From Metaclostridioides mangenotii (GTDB lineage: Bacteria > Bacillota > Clostridia > Peptostreptococcales > Peptostreptococcaceae): DNA of 64,000 nucleotides. Below the pieces are notes generated by a model, which saw nothing but the letters and a program-made list of their open reading frames with translations, made no database searches and had not been told where the DNA came from. Location of the stretch: positions 21,845-85,844 of the forward strand of contig NZ_JAHLOF010000008.1 of NCBI RefSeq assembly GCF_018917235.1. The letters run 5' to 3'. The translations under genes were made by a program, and so were the position numbers. This document shows, one piece after another, positions 15,468-24,288 of this stretch; the first letter of the stretch is position 1; each line of letters starts with the position of its first letter.

Positions 15468-15605
15468 ATCTAAAATATCCCCCTTCATGATTTGACAGAA
15501 ATTTAATTTATATTAATGCGAATTAGATAATATAAACCGTTTTTTAAAAGATTCTATAAAATCTTGGGATATCCTTTTTATTTTGGAAAATTTATTTAAT
15601 TTTTT

Positions 15606-16538
15606 TTATTTTTCTTTATAATTTCCTTTTTCGCTAGAGTTTTTTAGAGTATTTTCACATATTTCATCTGTTTCATCTAAATCTAACTCTTGAAATTTAG
15701 ACTCTCCATTTTCATCGTTTTTGTACTCGTCTTTGAAAGTTTTTAAATTAGGTTCAGCAGTTATTACATCTCCCTCGACATTTAACTGGATTAGTGATAT
15801 ATAATCATCTACAAGTTTATCCTTTGGTGTTGCTTTTGATATAAAAACTCCTGTTCCTATAACCTCTGCGCCAAACTCATTCATAAGATCTATCATGCCT
15901 CTGATAGTTCCTCCACCTCTCATAAAATCGTCGATAATGATAACTTTACTATTTGGTTTTAGTGCTTTTCTTGGTAAACTCATGCTTTCTACCTGTGAAC
16001 TGTTACCACTTATATATGTTGTACTTAAAGTTGGCCCTTCAGACACTTTTGTATCTTTTCTGATTATTACTAGAGGTAAATTCATGGCCTTTGCAGTCAT
16101 AAGCGCCATCGGAATTCCCTTTGTCTCCATAGTTACTACGTAGTTTGCCTCTTCATAATCTATATTTGATGCGAAAATTTTACCAACTTTTGCCGCAACA
16201 GTTGGATCGTAAATCAAATCTACTAAATATAGAAAACCTCCTGATAGTATTCTTGATCCATCATTTATCTTATTACAAAGATCCATAAGTACTTGGTTAT
16301 TCTCTTCAACCGAAGTCTTAGGTATATATTTAACTCCTCCAGCAGCTCCAGATATAGTTATAACTTTGCCTAATTGTAATTTCTCGAATACATTTTTAAC
16401 TACCAACAAATCTTCACTTATAGTAGATTTTGCCGCATTAAATTTATCTGTAAAATAGCCTAGTGTATAAGTTCTATTTGGATTGTCGGATAATATCTTT
16501 ACAATAGCTCCTATTCTCTCTGTTCTTTTAAATTTCAT
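15606..16538 (-). CDS. purR: Purine operon repressor PurR
   Basis: The N-terminal winged helix (RTERIGAIVKILSDNPNRTYTL...AAKSTISEDLLVV) precedes a phosphoribosyltransferase-fold domain with the PRPP-binding motif VIIIDDFMRGGGT near residue 205. This is the Bacillus-type PurR. It represses purine genes and releases DNA when PRPP is high. At 310 aa it is longer than usual (about 275-285) because of an acidic C-terminal tail (about 35 residues, rich in Glu/Asp/Lys). It lies before spoVG and diverges from murC. A near-match to a PurBox sits in the divergent spacer. Confidence 0.95.
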   Translation of the reverse strand: MKFKRTERIGAIVKILSDNPNRTYTLGYFTDKFNAAKSTISEDLLVVKNVFEKLQLGKVITISGAAGGVKYIPKTSVEENNQVLMDLCNKINDGSRILSGGFLYLVDLIYDPTVAAKVGKIFASNIDYEEANYVVTMETKGIPMALMTAKAMNLPLVIIRKDTKVSEGPTLSTTYISGNSSQVESMSLPRKALKPNSKVIIIDDFMRGGGTIRGMIDLMNEFGAEVIGTGVFISKATPKDKLVDDYISLIQLNVEGDVITAEPNLKTFKDEYKNDENGESKFQELDLDETDEICENTLKNSSEKGNYKEK

Positions 16539-16647
16539 AATAATATCCTCCTACGACTTCTCTTTCAAGTGAGTATTAATTATAATGCATATCTATGCCA
16601 AATATGGTATAATATTGTCTATGATTTTATTGTAATAACAAGTATAT

Positions 16648-16679
16648 AAACAATAATATAATATATTATATTATTGTTT
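16648..16679. repeat. Perfect 32-bp AT palindrome in purR-murC spacer
   Basis: Both halves are exactly complementary around 16663/16664, beginning AAACAATAATATAATA. With such AT content it may form a cruciform or act as a binding site. It has no T tail typical of a terminator and lies within the divergent promoter region. Confidence 0.7.
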
Positions 16680-16711
16680 TATTTTGTATTAATTATAATC
16701 TCGATTTTTAA

Positions 16712-16724
16712 AATATCGAACATT
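16712..16724 (+). promoter_or_regulatory. Possible PurBox
   Basis: AATATCGAACATT differs at one position from the Bacillus PurBox pattern AWWWCCGAACWWT. It lies in the spacer upstream of purR and murC. A second half, CTCGAT, lies upstream in the opposite sense. Autoregulation of purR is expected, but the match is weak. Confidence 0.35.
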
Positions 16725-16791
16725 ATATTATTATACCATAAAAAAAGTTCATCATGTAGGACTTTAATAAAAAAAGGATGGTGATTTTATT

Positions 16792-18138
16792 ATGAATATA
16801 CATTTTATCGGAATCGGTGGAATAAGTATGAGTGCTCTAGCTGAAATTTGCTTAAACAAAGGCTATACTGTAACAGGTTCTGACATGACAGAGTCATATT
16901 TACTAGACAAACTTAGAAGACAAGGCGCAAAAATATTTGTTGGACAAAAGAGAGAAAACGTAAGCGATGATATAAACATGGTTGTATATACAGCAGCTAT
17001 ACACCAGGATAACGAGGAATTAATAGCTGCAAAGGAAAAAAATATTTTAATAATGAACAGAGCAGCATTTTTAGGCCAAATTATGAGAGAGTACAAAAAC
17101 TCTATAGCGGTTTCCGGGACACATGGAAAAACAACTACAACTTCTATGTTGTCTACACTGTTCGAATTTGCTAACTTAGATCCTACAATATTAGTTGGAG
17201 GAAATTTAAGTTCAATAGGTGGAAATGTAAGAATAGGTAATTCTAACCATTTTATAACAGAGGCGTGTGAGTATGTAGATAGTTTCCTTAACTTCAATCC
17301 TAAAATTGCTTTAGTGTTAAACATAGAAGAGGATCACCTTGATTATTTCTCAGGTATAGATGAAATAAAAGCTTCATTCAATAAATTTGGTAAATTACTT
17401 CCAAGCGAAGGTTTTTTCATTATAAATGGCGATGATGAAAATACAAAAGATATTTTATACGATGTAAAAGCACAAACAATTAAATATGGAAGAGATTTAG
17501 ATAACGATGCAATAATCAAAAATATCCACTTTACAGATGACGGATTTGGAGTATTTGATATCCTTTACAACGGTAAGAACCTTGGTACTTTCGAATTATC
17601 CGTTCCGGGACTTCACAATATATACAATGCTACAGCGGCAATAATCACAGGGCTTATGTCAGGAATAAATGTCGAACTTTGTAGAGAGAACATAAGAAAA
17701 TACAGAGGTGTTGGAAGAAGATTTGAATCTAAAGGTTACTACAACAATACTCTAGTAATAGATGATTATGCTCATCACCCAACTGAAATAAAAGCAACTT
17801 TAGCTGCGGCTAAAAAGCTTAAGAAATCAAAATTATGGTGTATATTCCAACCACATACATATACAAGAACAAAAACTTTAATAAACGACTTCGCAGAAGC
17901 GTTCTATGCAGCGGACAAAGTAATAATAACTGATATCTACGCTGCTAGGGAGGACGATCCAGGAGATATTCACTCAAAAGATTTAGTTGAAAAACTTTAT
18001 CAAAATAATGTAGATGCAGTATATATTAAAGAATTTGAAGATATAGCTCAGTATATACGTGACAACGCCGATGATAACGATCTTGTAATAACTTGCGGCG
18101 CTGGTCCTATATTTAGGGTTGCGGAAATGTTAGTTTAA
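16792..18138 (+). CDS. murC: UDP-N-acetylmuramate--L-alanine ligase
   Basis: The Rossmann-like N-terminus [16 protein letters not shown], the ATP loop [13 protein letters not shown] near residue 105, the central [11 protein letters not shown] and IEEDHLDYF segments, and the C-terminal [14 protein letters not shown] are all present. MurC adds L-Ala to UDP-MurNAc in the cytoplasm, the first peptide step of peptidoglycan. At 448 aa it is complete. An AAGGATGGTG site precedes the ATG. It is monocistronic, divergent from purR. Confidence 0.96.
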   Translation: MNIHFIGIGGISMSALAEICLNKGYTVTGSDMTESYLLDKLRRQGAKIFVGQKRENVSDDINMVVYTAAIHQDNEELIAAKEKNILIMNRAAFLGQIMREYKNSIAVSGTHGKTTTTSMLSTLFEFANLDPTILVGGNLSSIGGNVRIGNSNHFITEACEYVDSFLNFNPKIALVLNIEEDHLDYFSGIDEIKASFNKFGKLLPSEGFFIINGDDENTKDILYDVKAQTIKYGRDLDNDAIIKNIHFTDDGFGVFDILYNGKNLGTFELSVPGLHNIYNATAAIITGLMSGINVELCRENIRKYRGVGRRFESKGYYNNTLVIDDYAHHPTEIKATLAAAKKLKKSKLWCIFQPHTYTRTKTLINDFAEAFYAADKVIITDIYAAREDDPGDIHSKDLVEKLYQNNVDAVYIKEFEDIAQYIRDNADDNDLVITCGAGPIFRVAEMLV

Positions 18139-18198
18139 ATAATTCATTTATATAGCTATTGAATGGATTATCTCAATTTTGAGTTCCCAAATGATTTT

Positions 18199-18233
18199 AA
18201 GCCGAGAAACTACAGTTTATAGTTTCTCGGCTT
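18199..18233. terminator. Bidirectional terminator between murC and the ATPase gene
   Basis: AAGCCGAGAAACTA (18199-18212) pairs with TAGTTTCTCGGCTT (18220-18233). It serves murC rightward and the P-type ATPase leftward. Confidence 0.85.
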
Positions 18234-18275
18234 ATTTGATTCCAATATTTTTCTTTATATAACTACTAATCTTTT

Positions 18276-20936
18276 CTAGTCAACAACTGATATTTGCTTC
18301 CATTTAAATCCGTAATTATCTGAGTACTTCCAAACCTCTGCTACAGCTGTTGGGATTATTGAAAGTGAAATGACTATTACCCAGTGTCCCATACCTATTG
18401 TAGTCAATCCAAGCATACCACCTATAGATGGAATTGTAACAAGTAGCACCAAAGATATCATCATACCAACTGCACTAACAACCAAAGGCCAATTATCACT
18501 TATAGTACGCTCAAATATTGACTTTCTACTTCTGACAGTGAATATATGCATAATTGATGTCAATCCTAAGACTAAGAATGCCATTGTCTGACCTATCATA
18601 GGTGATGAATCTATTCCAGAAATAAATCTTGTAGACATTCCAGTATAGTAAGCAAGAAGTACTACAAGAGAACAAATAAGAGTTTGGCGTACAATTACTT
18701 TCATTAGTCCACCACTAAAAATACTTTCCTCTCGTTTTATAGGGTCGTTTTGCATAATCCTTGAATCAGAAGATTCCTTTGCCAACTGTAGTCCTGGTAT
18801 ACCATCTCCAAGTACATTTATTAATAGCAACATAACTGGTGTTACTAAAACTCCCCATCCAACTATTTGGGCGAAAAGCATAACTAGTATTTCCGATAAA
18901 TTACATACTAACAAGAAGTAAATGGTTTTACGTATATTGGAGTAAACCATACGTCCCTCATGTACAGCCTCAACTATAGTCGCAAAATTATCATCAGTTA
19001 ATACAATATCTGATGCGCTTTTGGCTACCTCTGTTCCAGTATTACCCATGGCTATCCCTACATCTGCTGCTTTTAAGGCTGGGGCATCGTTAACACCATC
19101 ACCGGTCATTGCAACAACTTCTCCATTTTTTTGCCATGCTTCTACTATTCTAATTTTATCTTCTGGGGAAACTCTTGCATATACTGAATAATCTTTTACT
19201 GTACTCTCAAGCTCCTTATCTGACATTTCTGATAATTGAGAACCTGTTAATACCTTCTGCCCCTTTGGCAATATACCAATATCTTTAGCTATAGCTCCTG
19301 CTGTAGTCGCATGGTCACCTGTAATCATAATCGTTCGTATACCCGCTTCTTTTGCTTTTTCTATAGCTTTTGCTGCTTCTGGTCTTGGTGGATCAATCAA
19401 ACCAATCATACCTAGCAAAGTAAGGTCTTTTTCTACATCCTCAATTTTATCTTCATCAGGCAGATAGTCTAAACGTTTAATACCTAGAGCAATTACTCTG
19501 AGTGCGTCTTCAGCAAATGAATCGTGCACTTCTTTTATTTTTATATCTATGTCTTTTTTTGAATGATCTAGAGGTATTCTATCTAATGCACCCTTAGTAA
19601 GTACAATATAACTACCATCCGGATCTTTTAATACCACTGTCATCATTTTTCTCTCCGATGAGAAAGGTATTTCTGCAACTTTAGGATAACTTTCCTCTAT
19701 TTGTGATTTTCTTATATTTTTTTGTTCTAAAAGACGCATTATAGCGATTTCGGTGGGATTACCAAGAAATTTAGACTTACCATCTTTCCCTGTTTCTACA
19801 GTAGCATTGCTAGCCATAGCCATCATTTTCAAGAATGTAAGCTGTCTATCGTTGAACTCATCTGAATCACCAATTGGTTCATCTCCTACCATAAAAAGGC
19901 GTTTTATGCTCATTTGGTTTTGTGTAAGTGTCCCAGTTTTATCTGAACATATAACTGATGTGCTACCTAATGTCTCAACTGCAGGTAATTTTCTAATCAA
20001 AGCATTTTTGTCGACCATATTTTTTACCCCATGAGATAAAGATAGTGTTACGATTAAGTTTAGCGTTTCCGGAACAGCCGCAACTGCTAGTGCAACCGCC
20101 ATTAAAACCATACTCCAAAAATCTTCTCCTTGTCGTAATCCTATTGTAAATAAGAAAACTGCAGACACAATTGCAATAACACTAATGTTTTTTCCAACCT
20201 TGTCTAGCCTTTTTTGTAACGGAGTTTTTCCGTGTTTTGTATTTCCTAAGAACCCAGCAATTCTACCAATTTGTGTGTCCATACCAGTTGATGTGATTAC
20301 AGCTTTACCTCTCCCAGCTGTTACAAGACAACCAGAAAACACCATATTAATCTGATCCCCAATTGGAATTTTACCAGATAATTCAACTGATGAGTCCTTC
20401 TCTGATGGATCACTTTCTCCGGTAAGGGATGATTCATCTACTTCTAGCCCAATGCTTTCTATTAGGCGGGCATCTGCTGGTACAAGAGATCCAGATTCTA
20501 GTAAAACAATATCACCTGGAACAAGTTTAGATGTGTCGAGTTCTTTCTGAATTCCTTCACGTAATACAATACACGTAGGACTATTTAAATCTGATAACGC
20601 ATCGAGCGCTTTTTCTGCCTTTCCCTCTTGCGTTATTGCAAGTACCAAATTCATAATAACAATTGATACAATAACCATTGGCTCAATAAACCCATGGCCC
20701 TCTTTTATGGCTAACATAAATGATAAGGCAGCTGCCATTATCAAAATTATCGTCGATACATCTTTTAAATGCCTGAGGATTGTTTTGCAAAGCCCATCTT
20801 TTTTCTGCTCTGAAAATACATTTTTACCATATTCGATTAATCGTTTCTCCACAGTATCTGAAGAAAGCCCCTTATCAATATCTACCTCAAACTTTTCTAC
20901 TACTTCATCTACATTAAATTCATAAAATCTAATAAT
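18276..20936 (-). CDS. P2-type (Ca2+-like) cation-transporting ATPase
   Basis: All P-type domains are present: actuator motif ESSLTGES, phosphorylation site CSDKTGTLTQNQM, nucleotide-binding KGALDRIP, hinge MTGDGVNDAPALKAADVGIAMG, and about ten membrane helices. The PETL motif after VAAVP in M4 suggests the P2A calcium group. The 5' end is odd. The frame extends to ATT at 20934-20936 and encodes a family-like N-terminus (YEFNVDEVVEKFEVDIDKGLSS), with no ATG, GTG or TTG until the GTG at 20852 that would delete it. AGAGG lies 8 nt before the ATT. Either ATT is the start or one base is missing after an out-of-frame ATGATG. The gene lies under a MarR operator. Confidence 0.88.
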   Translation of the reverse strand: MIRFYEFNVDEVVEKFEVDIDKGLSSDTVEKRLIEYGKNVFSEQKKDGLCKTILRHLKDVSTIILIMAAALSFMLAIKEGHGFIEPMVIVSIVIMNLVLAITQEGKAEKALDALSDLNSPTCIVLREGIQKELDTSKLVPGDIVLLESGSLVPADARLIESIGLEVDESSLTGESDPSEKDSSVELSGKIPIGDQINMVFSGCLVTAGRGKAVITSTGMDTQIGRIAGFLGNTKHGKTPLQKRLDKVGKNISVIAIVSAVFLFTIGLRQGEDFWSMVLMAVALAVAAVPETLNLIVTLSLSHGVKNMVDKNALIRKLPAVETLGSTSVICSDKTGTLTQNQMSIKRLFMVGDEPIGDSDEFNDRQLTFLKMMAMASNATVETGKDGKSKFLGNPTEIAIMRLLEQKNIRKSQIEESYPKVAEIPFSSERKMMTVVLKDPDGSYIVLTKGALDRIPLDHSKKDIDIKIKEVHDSFAEDALRVIALGIKRLDYLPDEDKIEDVEKDLTLLGMIGLIDPPRPEAAKAIEKAKEAGIRTIMITGDHATTAGAIAKDIGILPKGQKVLTGSQLSEMSDKELESTVKDYSVYARVSPEDKIRIVEAWQKNGEVVAMTGDGVNDAPALKAADVGIAMGNTGTEVAKSASDIVLTDDNFATIVEAVHEGRMVYSNIRKTIYFLLVCNLSEILVMLFAQIVGWGVLVTPVMLLLINVLGDGIPGLQLAKESSDSRIMQNDPIKREESIFSGGLMKVIVRQTLICSLVVLLAYYTGMSTRFISGIDSSPMIGQTMAFLVLGLTSIMHIFTVRSRKSIFERTISDNWPLVVSAVGMMISLVLLVTIPSIGGMLGLTTIGMGHWVIVISLSIIPTAVAEVWKYSDNYGFKWKQISVVD

Positions 20937-20964
20937 ACATCATTCCTCTCGATTAATTTTTTGT

Positions 20965-21048
20965 AAATAGATAGATAATCTACCTATTTATATACAGAAA
21001 ATCTACCTAATTTTGTATAAATTAATTAAGTAGAATATCTACTTAATT
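20965..21048. promoter_or_regulatory. MarR-type operators upstream of ATPase gene
   Basis: Two inverted repeats share the pattern TAGRTAGA/AAGTAGA-N3-TCTACYTA. One is 20965-20989 (11+3+11, one mismatch); the other is 21024-21048 (AATTAAGTAGA-ATA-TCTACTTAATT, perfect). A half-site TCTACCTAATT is at 21002-21012. They fill the space between the MarR gene and the ATPase gene. A related site lies before the MarR gene at 21700, so the adjacent MarR protein probably binds all of them. Confidence 0.7.
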
Positions 21049-21087
21049 TTTTAATATAATAGCAGGTATTTACCTGCTATTATATTT

Positions 21088-21552
21088 TTATCGCTTAGAT
21101 TCTTCTGGGAGGTTATGGCAAACTTTAGCCAATAATTGAATTAATGTTTCTTTTTCCTCCTGCGTCAATCCGCACTGAAGTGCCTGCTCAATATTAAAAA
21201 ATACACTTCTAACTTCTTTTACGAGTTTTTCTCCTTTATTTGTCACTGACAACACCATGGCTCTAGCGTCATCTTTTCGCGTTGTACGGGTAATATATCC
21301 TTTATCTTCTAATCCCCTTAATATGCTAGTGACTGATGGTCCTTTGAGATGCATAATGTCCTCTAAAATTCTACGACTTATCTCTGTACCATCGTTGATA
21401 CTATCATATATCACGCTCAGAAGGCGTCCCTGCTGGTTTGTAATTTCAAGTGATTTTAAAGTTTGATCACCCATATAGTAAAGCTCATGAGATATGCTTC
21501 TAACATAATATCCCAAGGATTCATCTTTACCTCTTCCAACCATAATATTCAC
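21088..21552 (-). CDS. MarR-family transcriptional regulator
   Basis: A 154-aa winged-helix protein: RLLSVIYDSINDGTEISRRILEDIMHLKGPSVTSILRGLEDKGYITRTTRKDDARAMVLSVTNKG contains the recognition helix (GPSVTSILRGLEDKG) and wing (KDDARAMVLSVT). MarR dimers repress neighbouring genes until a ligand or stress relieves them. It lies immediately upstream of the P-type ATPase gene on the same strand and is flanked by matching palindromes on both sides. That suggests autoregulation and control of the pump. The ligand is unknown. Confidence 0.9.
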   Translation of the reverse strand: MNIMVGRGKDESLGYYVRSISHELYYMGDQTLKSLEITNQQGRLLSVIYDSINDGTEISRRILEDIMHLKGPSVTSILRGLEDKGYITRTTRKDDARAMVLSVTNKGEKLVKEVRSVFFNIEQALQCGLTQEEKETLIQLLAKVCHNLPEESKR

Positions 21553-21699
21553 CTCTTAATATTTTAAACCAATATAAAAATCGGCAATAAATAGTGTAAT
21601 CTTGAGCTATATATACATACGGAGAATATGCTATCCGTGTATTTGCTTTTCCTCTATCTTAATTGCATCTTACCTTTTACAAGGTATTTTCAATCGCTT

Positions 21700-21731
21700 T
21701 TAGGTAGATCTTCTACGTAGATTACCTACTT
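21700..21731. promoter_or_regulatory. MarR-type operator upstream of the MarR gene
   Basis: TTAGGTAGA-TCT-TCTACGTAG (21700-21720) overlaps CTACGTAGA-TTA-CCTACTTA, two partly superimposed copies of the TAGGTAGA-N3-TCTAC pattern found before the ATPase gene. It lies about 150 bp before the MarR start. The rest of the 360-bp spacer shows only an ACGGA/TCCGT inverted repeat near 21630 and a terminator. Confidence 0.6.
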
Positions 21732-21840
21732 ATTTTAACATTTATTTTTTGATACGTCAAGTTTATATATGTTAAGAAATTGTTAATAAAAGTATTTTTT
21801 TATTTACTTTAATCATATAAAATAAAGTTTTTATTAAAAT

Positions 21841-21868
21841 AAGCTGAGAAAACTTTATTTCTCAGCCT
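21841..21868. terminator. Terminator, probably bidirectional
   Basis: AAGCTGAGAAA and TTTCTCAGCCT form a hairpin with A and T tails between the convergent-side spacer of the MarR gene and the 3' side region of the anchored protein gene at 21913. Confidence 0.6.
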
Positions 21869-21912
21869 ACAAAATATCCTTATTATTTACACATTAATAC
21901 ACTATCAACATA

Positions 21913-22701
21913 TTATTTAATTTTAAAAACGTCATTTTTTATATAATCAAACAACCCTGTGTAAACTTCGTAATATGCAATAGTATCTTTTGACGTAACC
22001 TTTACATAATCTCTTCCCATCGTCTCTACCTTAATTTTATAATTTTCACCCTCTATATCTATGGTAAAATTATATTCACTTCTATTTTTACTTTTTTCAG
22101 GTTGCACTTTTCCAACAAGTCTTTTAGCTATCATTTTATGAGATAGATCATCAAATTTCCATTTGTGAATCTTGTTAACTTCTTTTCCATTTGTTATCTG
22201 TACTGTCTTCCAACTCTTGTATTGGCTTACTAGATCAAATGAAGTATACAAACTCTTATCTATAAGATCTTTAAACTCTTTTTTCGTGTTTATTGGAATT
22301 TTATAGTATTCCTCTTTGCTTACAGTGTAAACCCTAAAGTAATCGAAATCTGTAGAGAATTTTATACCATCATCTGAATATCCCTCGTATATCGGATGAT
22401 ATGATTCAGCATTTCTTACCTTTTTAAACTCTATAAATGAATAAAGGATCTCTTTCCATGAATCTTCTTCAATTTTCACATCTGAAACTTTATCATCTGA
22501 TATGTAAATTTTCTCTTTTTCCTTCAATTGAGTTAAAAGGGATTTATTACTTTCTTCTTGGCTCACAACTTTTTTAGGAATATTATCTGTTTTCTTATCC
22601 ATAGTTGTCCCAAATTTAAAAGCAATAAAATATACTATAAAGAATGCGATTATTCCTATTAATAATGCGACAGGTTTCTTTAACTTCCTTTTTTTAGCCA
22701 T
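21913..22701 (-). CDS. Membrane-anchored protein of unknown function, 262 aa
   Basis: A Lys-rich N-terminus (MAKKRKLKKP) and one transmembrane helix at about residues 11-29 (VALLIGIIAFFIVYFIAFK) indicate a type II membrane protein with an outside domain. The outside part has no Cys and is rich in Lys, Tyr and Asp, with segments SYHPIYEGYSDDGIKF and YYEVYTGLFDYIKNDV. I do not recognise the family. It is monocistronic, with an AGGGGGTT site upstream and a terminator downstream. The role is probably cell-surface, but unproven. Confidence 0.75.
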   Translation of the reverse strand: MAKKRKLKKPVALLIGIIAFFIVYFIAFKFGTTMDKKTDNIPKKVVSQEESNKSLLTQLKEKEKIYISDDKVSDVKIEEDSWKEILYSFIEFKKVRNAESYHPIYEGYSDDGIKFSTDFDYFRVYTVSKEEYYKIPINTKKEFKDLIDKSLYTSFDLVSQYKSWKTVQITNGKEVNKIHKWKFDDLSHKMIAKRLVGKVQPEKSKNRSEYNFTIDIEGENYKIKVETMGRDYVKVTSKDTIAYYEVYTGLFDYIKNDVFKIK

Positions 22702-22917
22702 TTAGAACCCCCTAGTAATTTTATCATAAAATTATTATATAACTTTTTAACTTATTTTTTAAGACTCTATTTATTTAACCACTATTATACCAAATATACT
22801 AGATACTGTCTTATTATATACATATGACTCAAAAAGTAAATACATATGAAAATTTATTGACTATAAAATTTATTGTTAAATCTAAGTAGAGCATTAATAA
22901 ATAAATTAAAAACTAAA

Positions 22918-22973
22918 AGAGCTACCTCTTTTGCGAAAATTCACCTTAGTAAAATCACATATGAGATAGCTCT
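22918..22973. terminator. Long hairpin between peptidase and anchored-protein genes
   Basis: AGAGCTAcCTC (22918-22928) can pair with GAGaTAGCTCT (22963-22973) across a 34-nt loop. It lies 3' of the peptidase gene in the leftward direction. It is probably a terminator, though the loop is long. Confidence 0.45.
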
Positions 22974-22987
22974 GTATTAATTCTAAA

Positions 22988-24103
22988 TTATATTTCTTTT
23001 ACTATTTCTATAAGCATATTAGCTGAATTATATAAATCTTTAATAGCTATATACTCATTAAGTGTATGTGCATTTTTCATACCTACTCCAAGGTTTATAG
23101 CTAGGATACCATTTCTATTTAATATGTTAGTATCACTACCACCACCAGAAGCTCCTGTATAAGCTTCTATACCCATGTTGGCAAAAGCTTTTTTAGCTAA
23201 TTTAACTATGTCTGAATCAACATCTACATTAAGTGGAGGATACACTCTATCCACATTTATTTCAACTTCTGCATTATAGTCCTCTGCAGCTTTTTTAAAT
23301 GTATCAACCATGTGCTTTGTTTGTACATCAAGCTTTTCTTCACTTAAACTTCTAGCTTCAGCATCTATTTCAACTAGATCTGTTACTATATTTGTTGCTG
23401 ATCCACCCTTTATCATGCCTATATTAGCTGTAGTATTCTCGTCTATTCTAAGTAAAGTCATATTATCTATAGCCCTTGCTGCTACCATTATTGCACTAAT
23501 GCCGTTTTCTGGTTCCATACCTGCATGAGCTGTTTTTCCTTTTATTTTAACTTTTATAACATCTTGAGATGGGGCTTCAACTATTATTTCTCCAGGCGAT
23601 CCACCACTATCTAATACAAATGCGTAATCTGCATCTATCTTAGAGTAATCTAAATTTTTAGCTCCGACTAGACCACACTCTTCACACATTGATAAAACTA
23701 CTTGAATATCTGTATGGTCAATATTATTTTCTTTTATATATCTTAGTGCCTCAAGTATCGCTGCTATACCAGCTTTATCGTCTGAACCTAGTATAGTAGT
23801 TCCATCACTCTTTATGATCCCTTCAGCTTCATCAACAATTGGCTTTATTCCAAGTCCAGGTGTTACAGTGTCCATATGAGAGCTAAATAGTATCTTCTTA
23901 CCGTCCTTATTACCTTTTAGAGTTGCAATTATATTACCTGTTTCTCCTCCAGTATTTTTTCCCGCATCGTCTACATAAACTGTGCACCCAATTTCTTCTA
24001 ATTTTTCAATTAGAACTTTTGCAAAATCAGCTTCTTTGTAAGATAGACTGTCTATTTGCACCATTTCAAGAAATTCATTTAAAATTCTTTTCTCGTTTAT
24101 CAT
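22988..24103 (-). CDS. M20-family metallopeptidase (PepT-like)
   Basis: Motifs of the zinc aminopeptidase/tripeptidase group are present: metal site FSSHMDTVTPG near residue 75, LGSDDKAGIAAILEA near 108, catalytic CEECGLVGAKN near 140, and the dimerisation domain GKTAHAGMEPENGISA near 195. SGGGSDTNILNRNGI is near 320. The enzyme would release N-terminal residues from small peptides in the cytoplasm, fitting an amino-acid fermenter. The second ATG (24103) is better spaced from GGAGG than the first (24109). At about 371 aa it is complete. Confidence 0.9.
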   Translation of the reverse strand: MINEKRILNEFLEMVQIDSLSYKEADFAKVLIEKLEEIGCTVYVDDAGKNTGGETGNIIATLKGNKDGKKILFSSHMDTVTPGLGIKPIVDEAEGIIKSDGTTILGSDDKAGIAAILEALRYIKENNIDHTDIQVVLSMCEECGLVGAKNLDYSKIDADYAFVLDSGGSPGEIIVEAPSQDVIKVKIKGKTAHAGMEPENGISAIMVAARAIDNMTLLRIDENTTANIGMIKGGSATNIVTDLVEIDAEARSLSEEKLDVQTKHMVDTFKKAAEDYNAEVEINVDRVYPPLNVDVDSDIVKLAKKAFANMGIEAYTGASGGGSDTNILNRNGILAINLGVGMKNAHTLNEYIAIKDLYNSANMLIEIVKEI

Positions 24104-24288
24104 ACTCATATCCTCCAGAACTAAAATAGATTTTCACCATCTATTGTAGTTTAAGTCATAACTATTATCAACATTATTATAATTATTTGTAATTTTCTAT
24201 CAATAAAGTTAATGATTATTAGGAGTTTTTGAAATTATGCTATGTTTAGACTCTATTAAATCAAAGAATTATATTAAATTTATACGAT

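Noticed and set aside
16863..17324. 153-aa leftward ORF
   Set aside because: It lies wholly inside murC on the opposite strand and has no family features.
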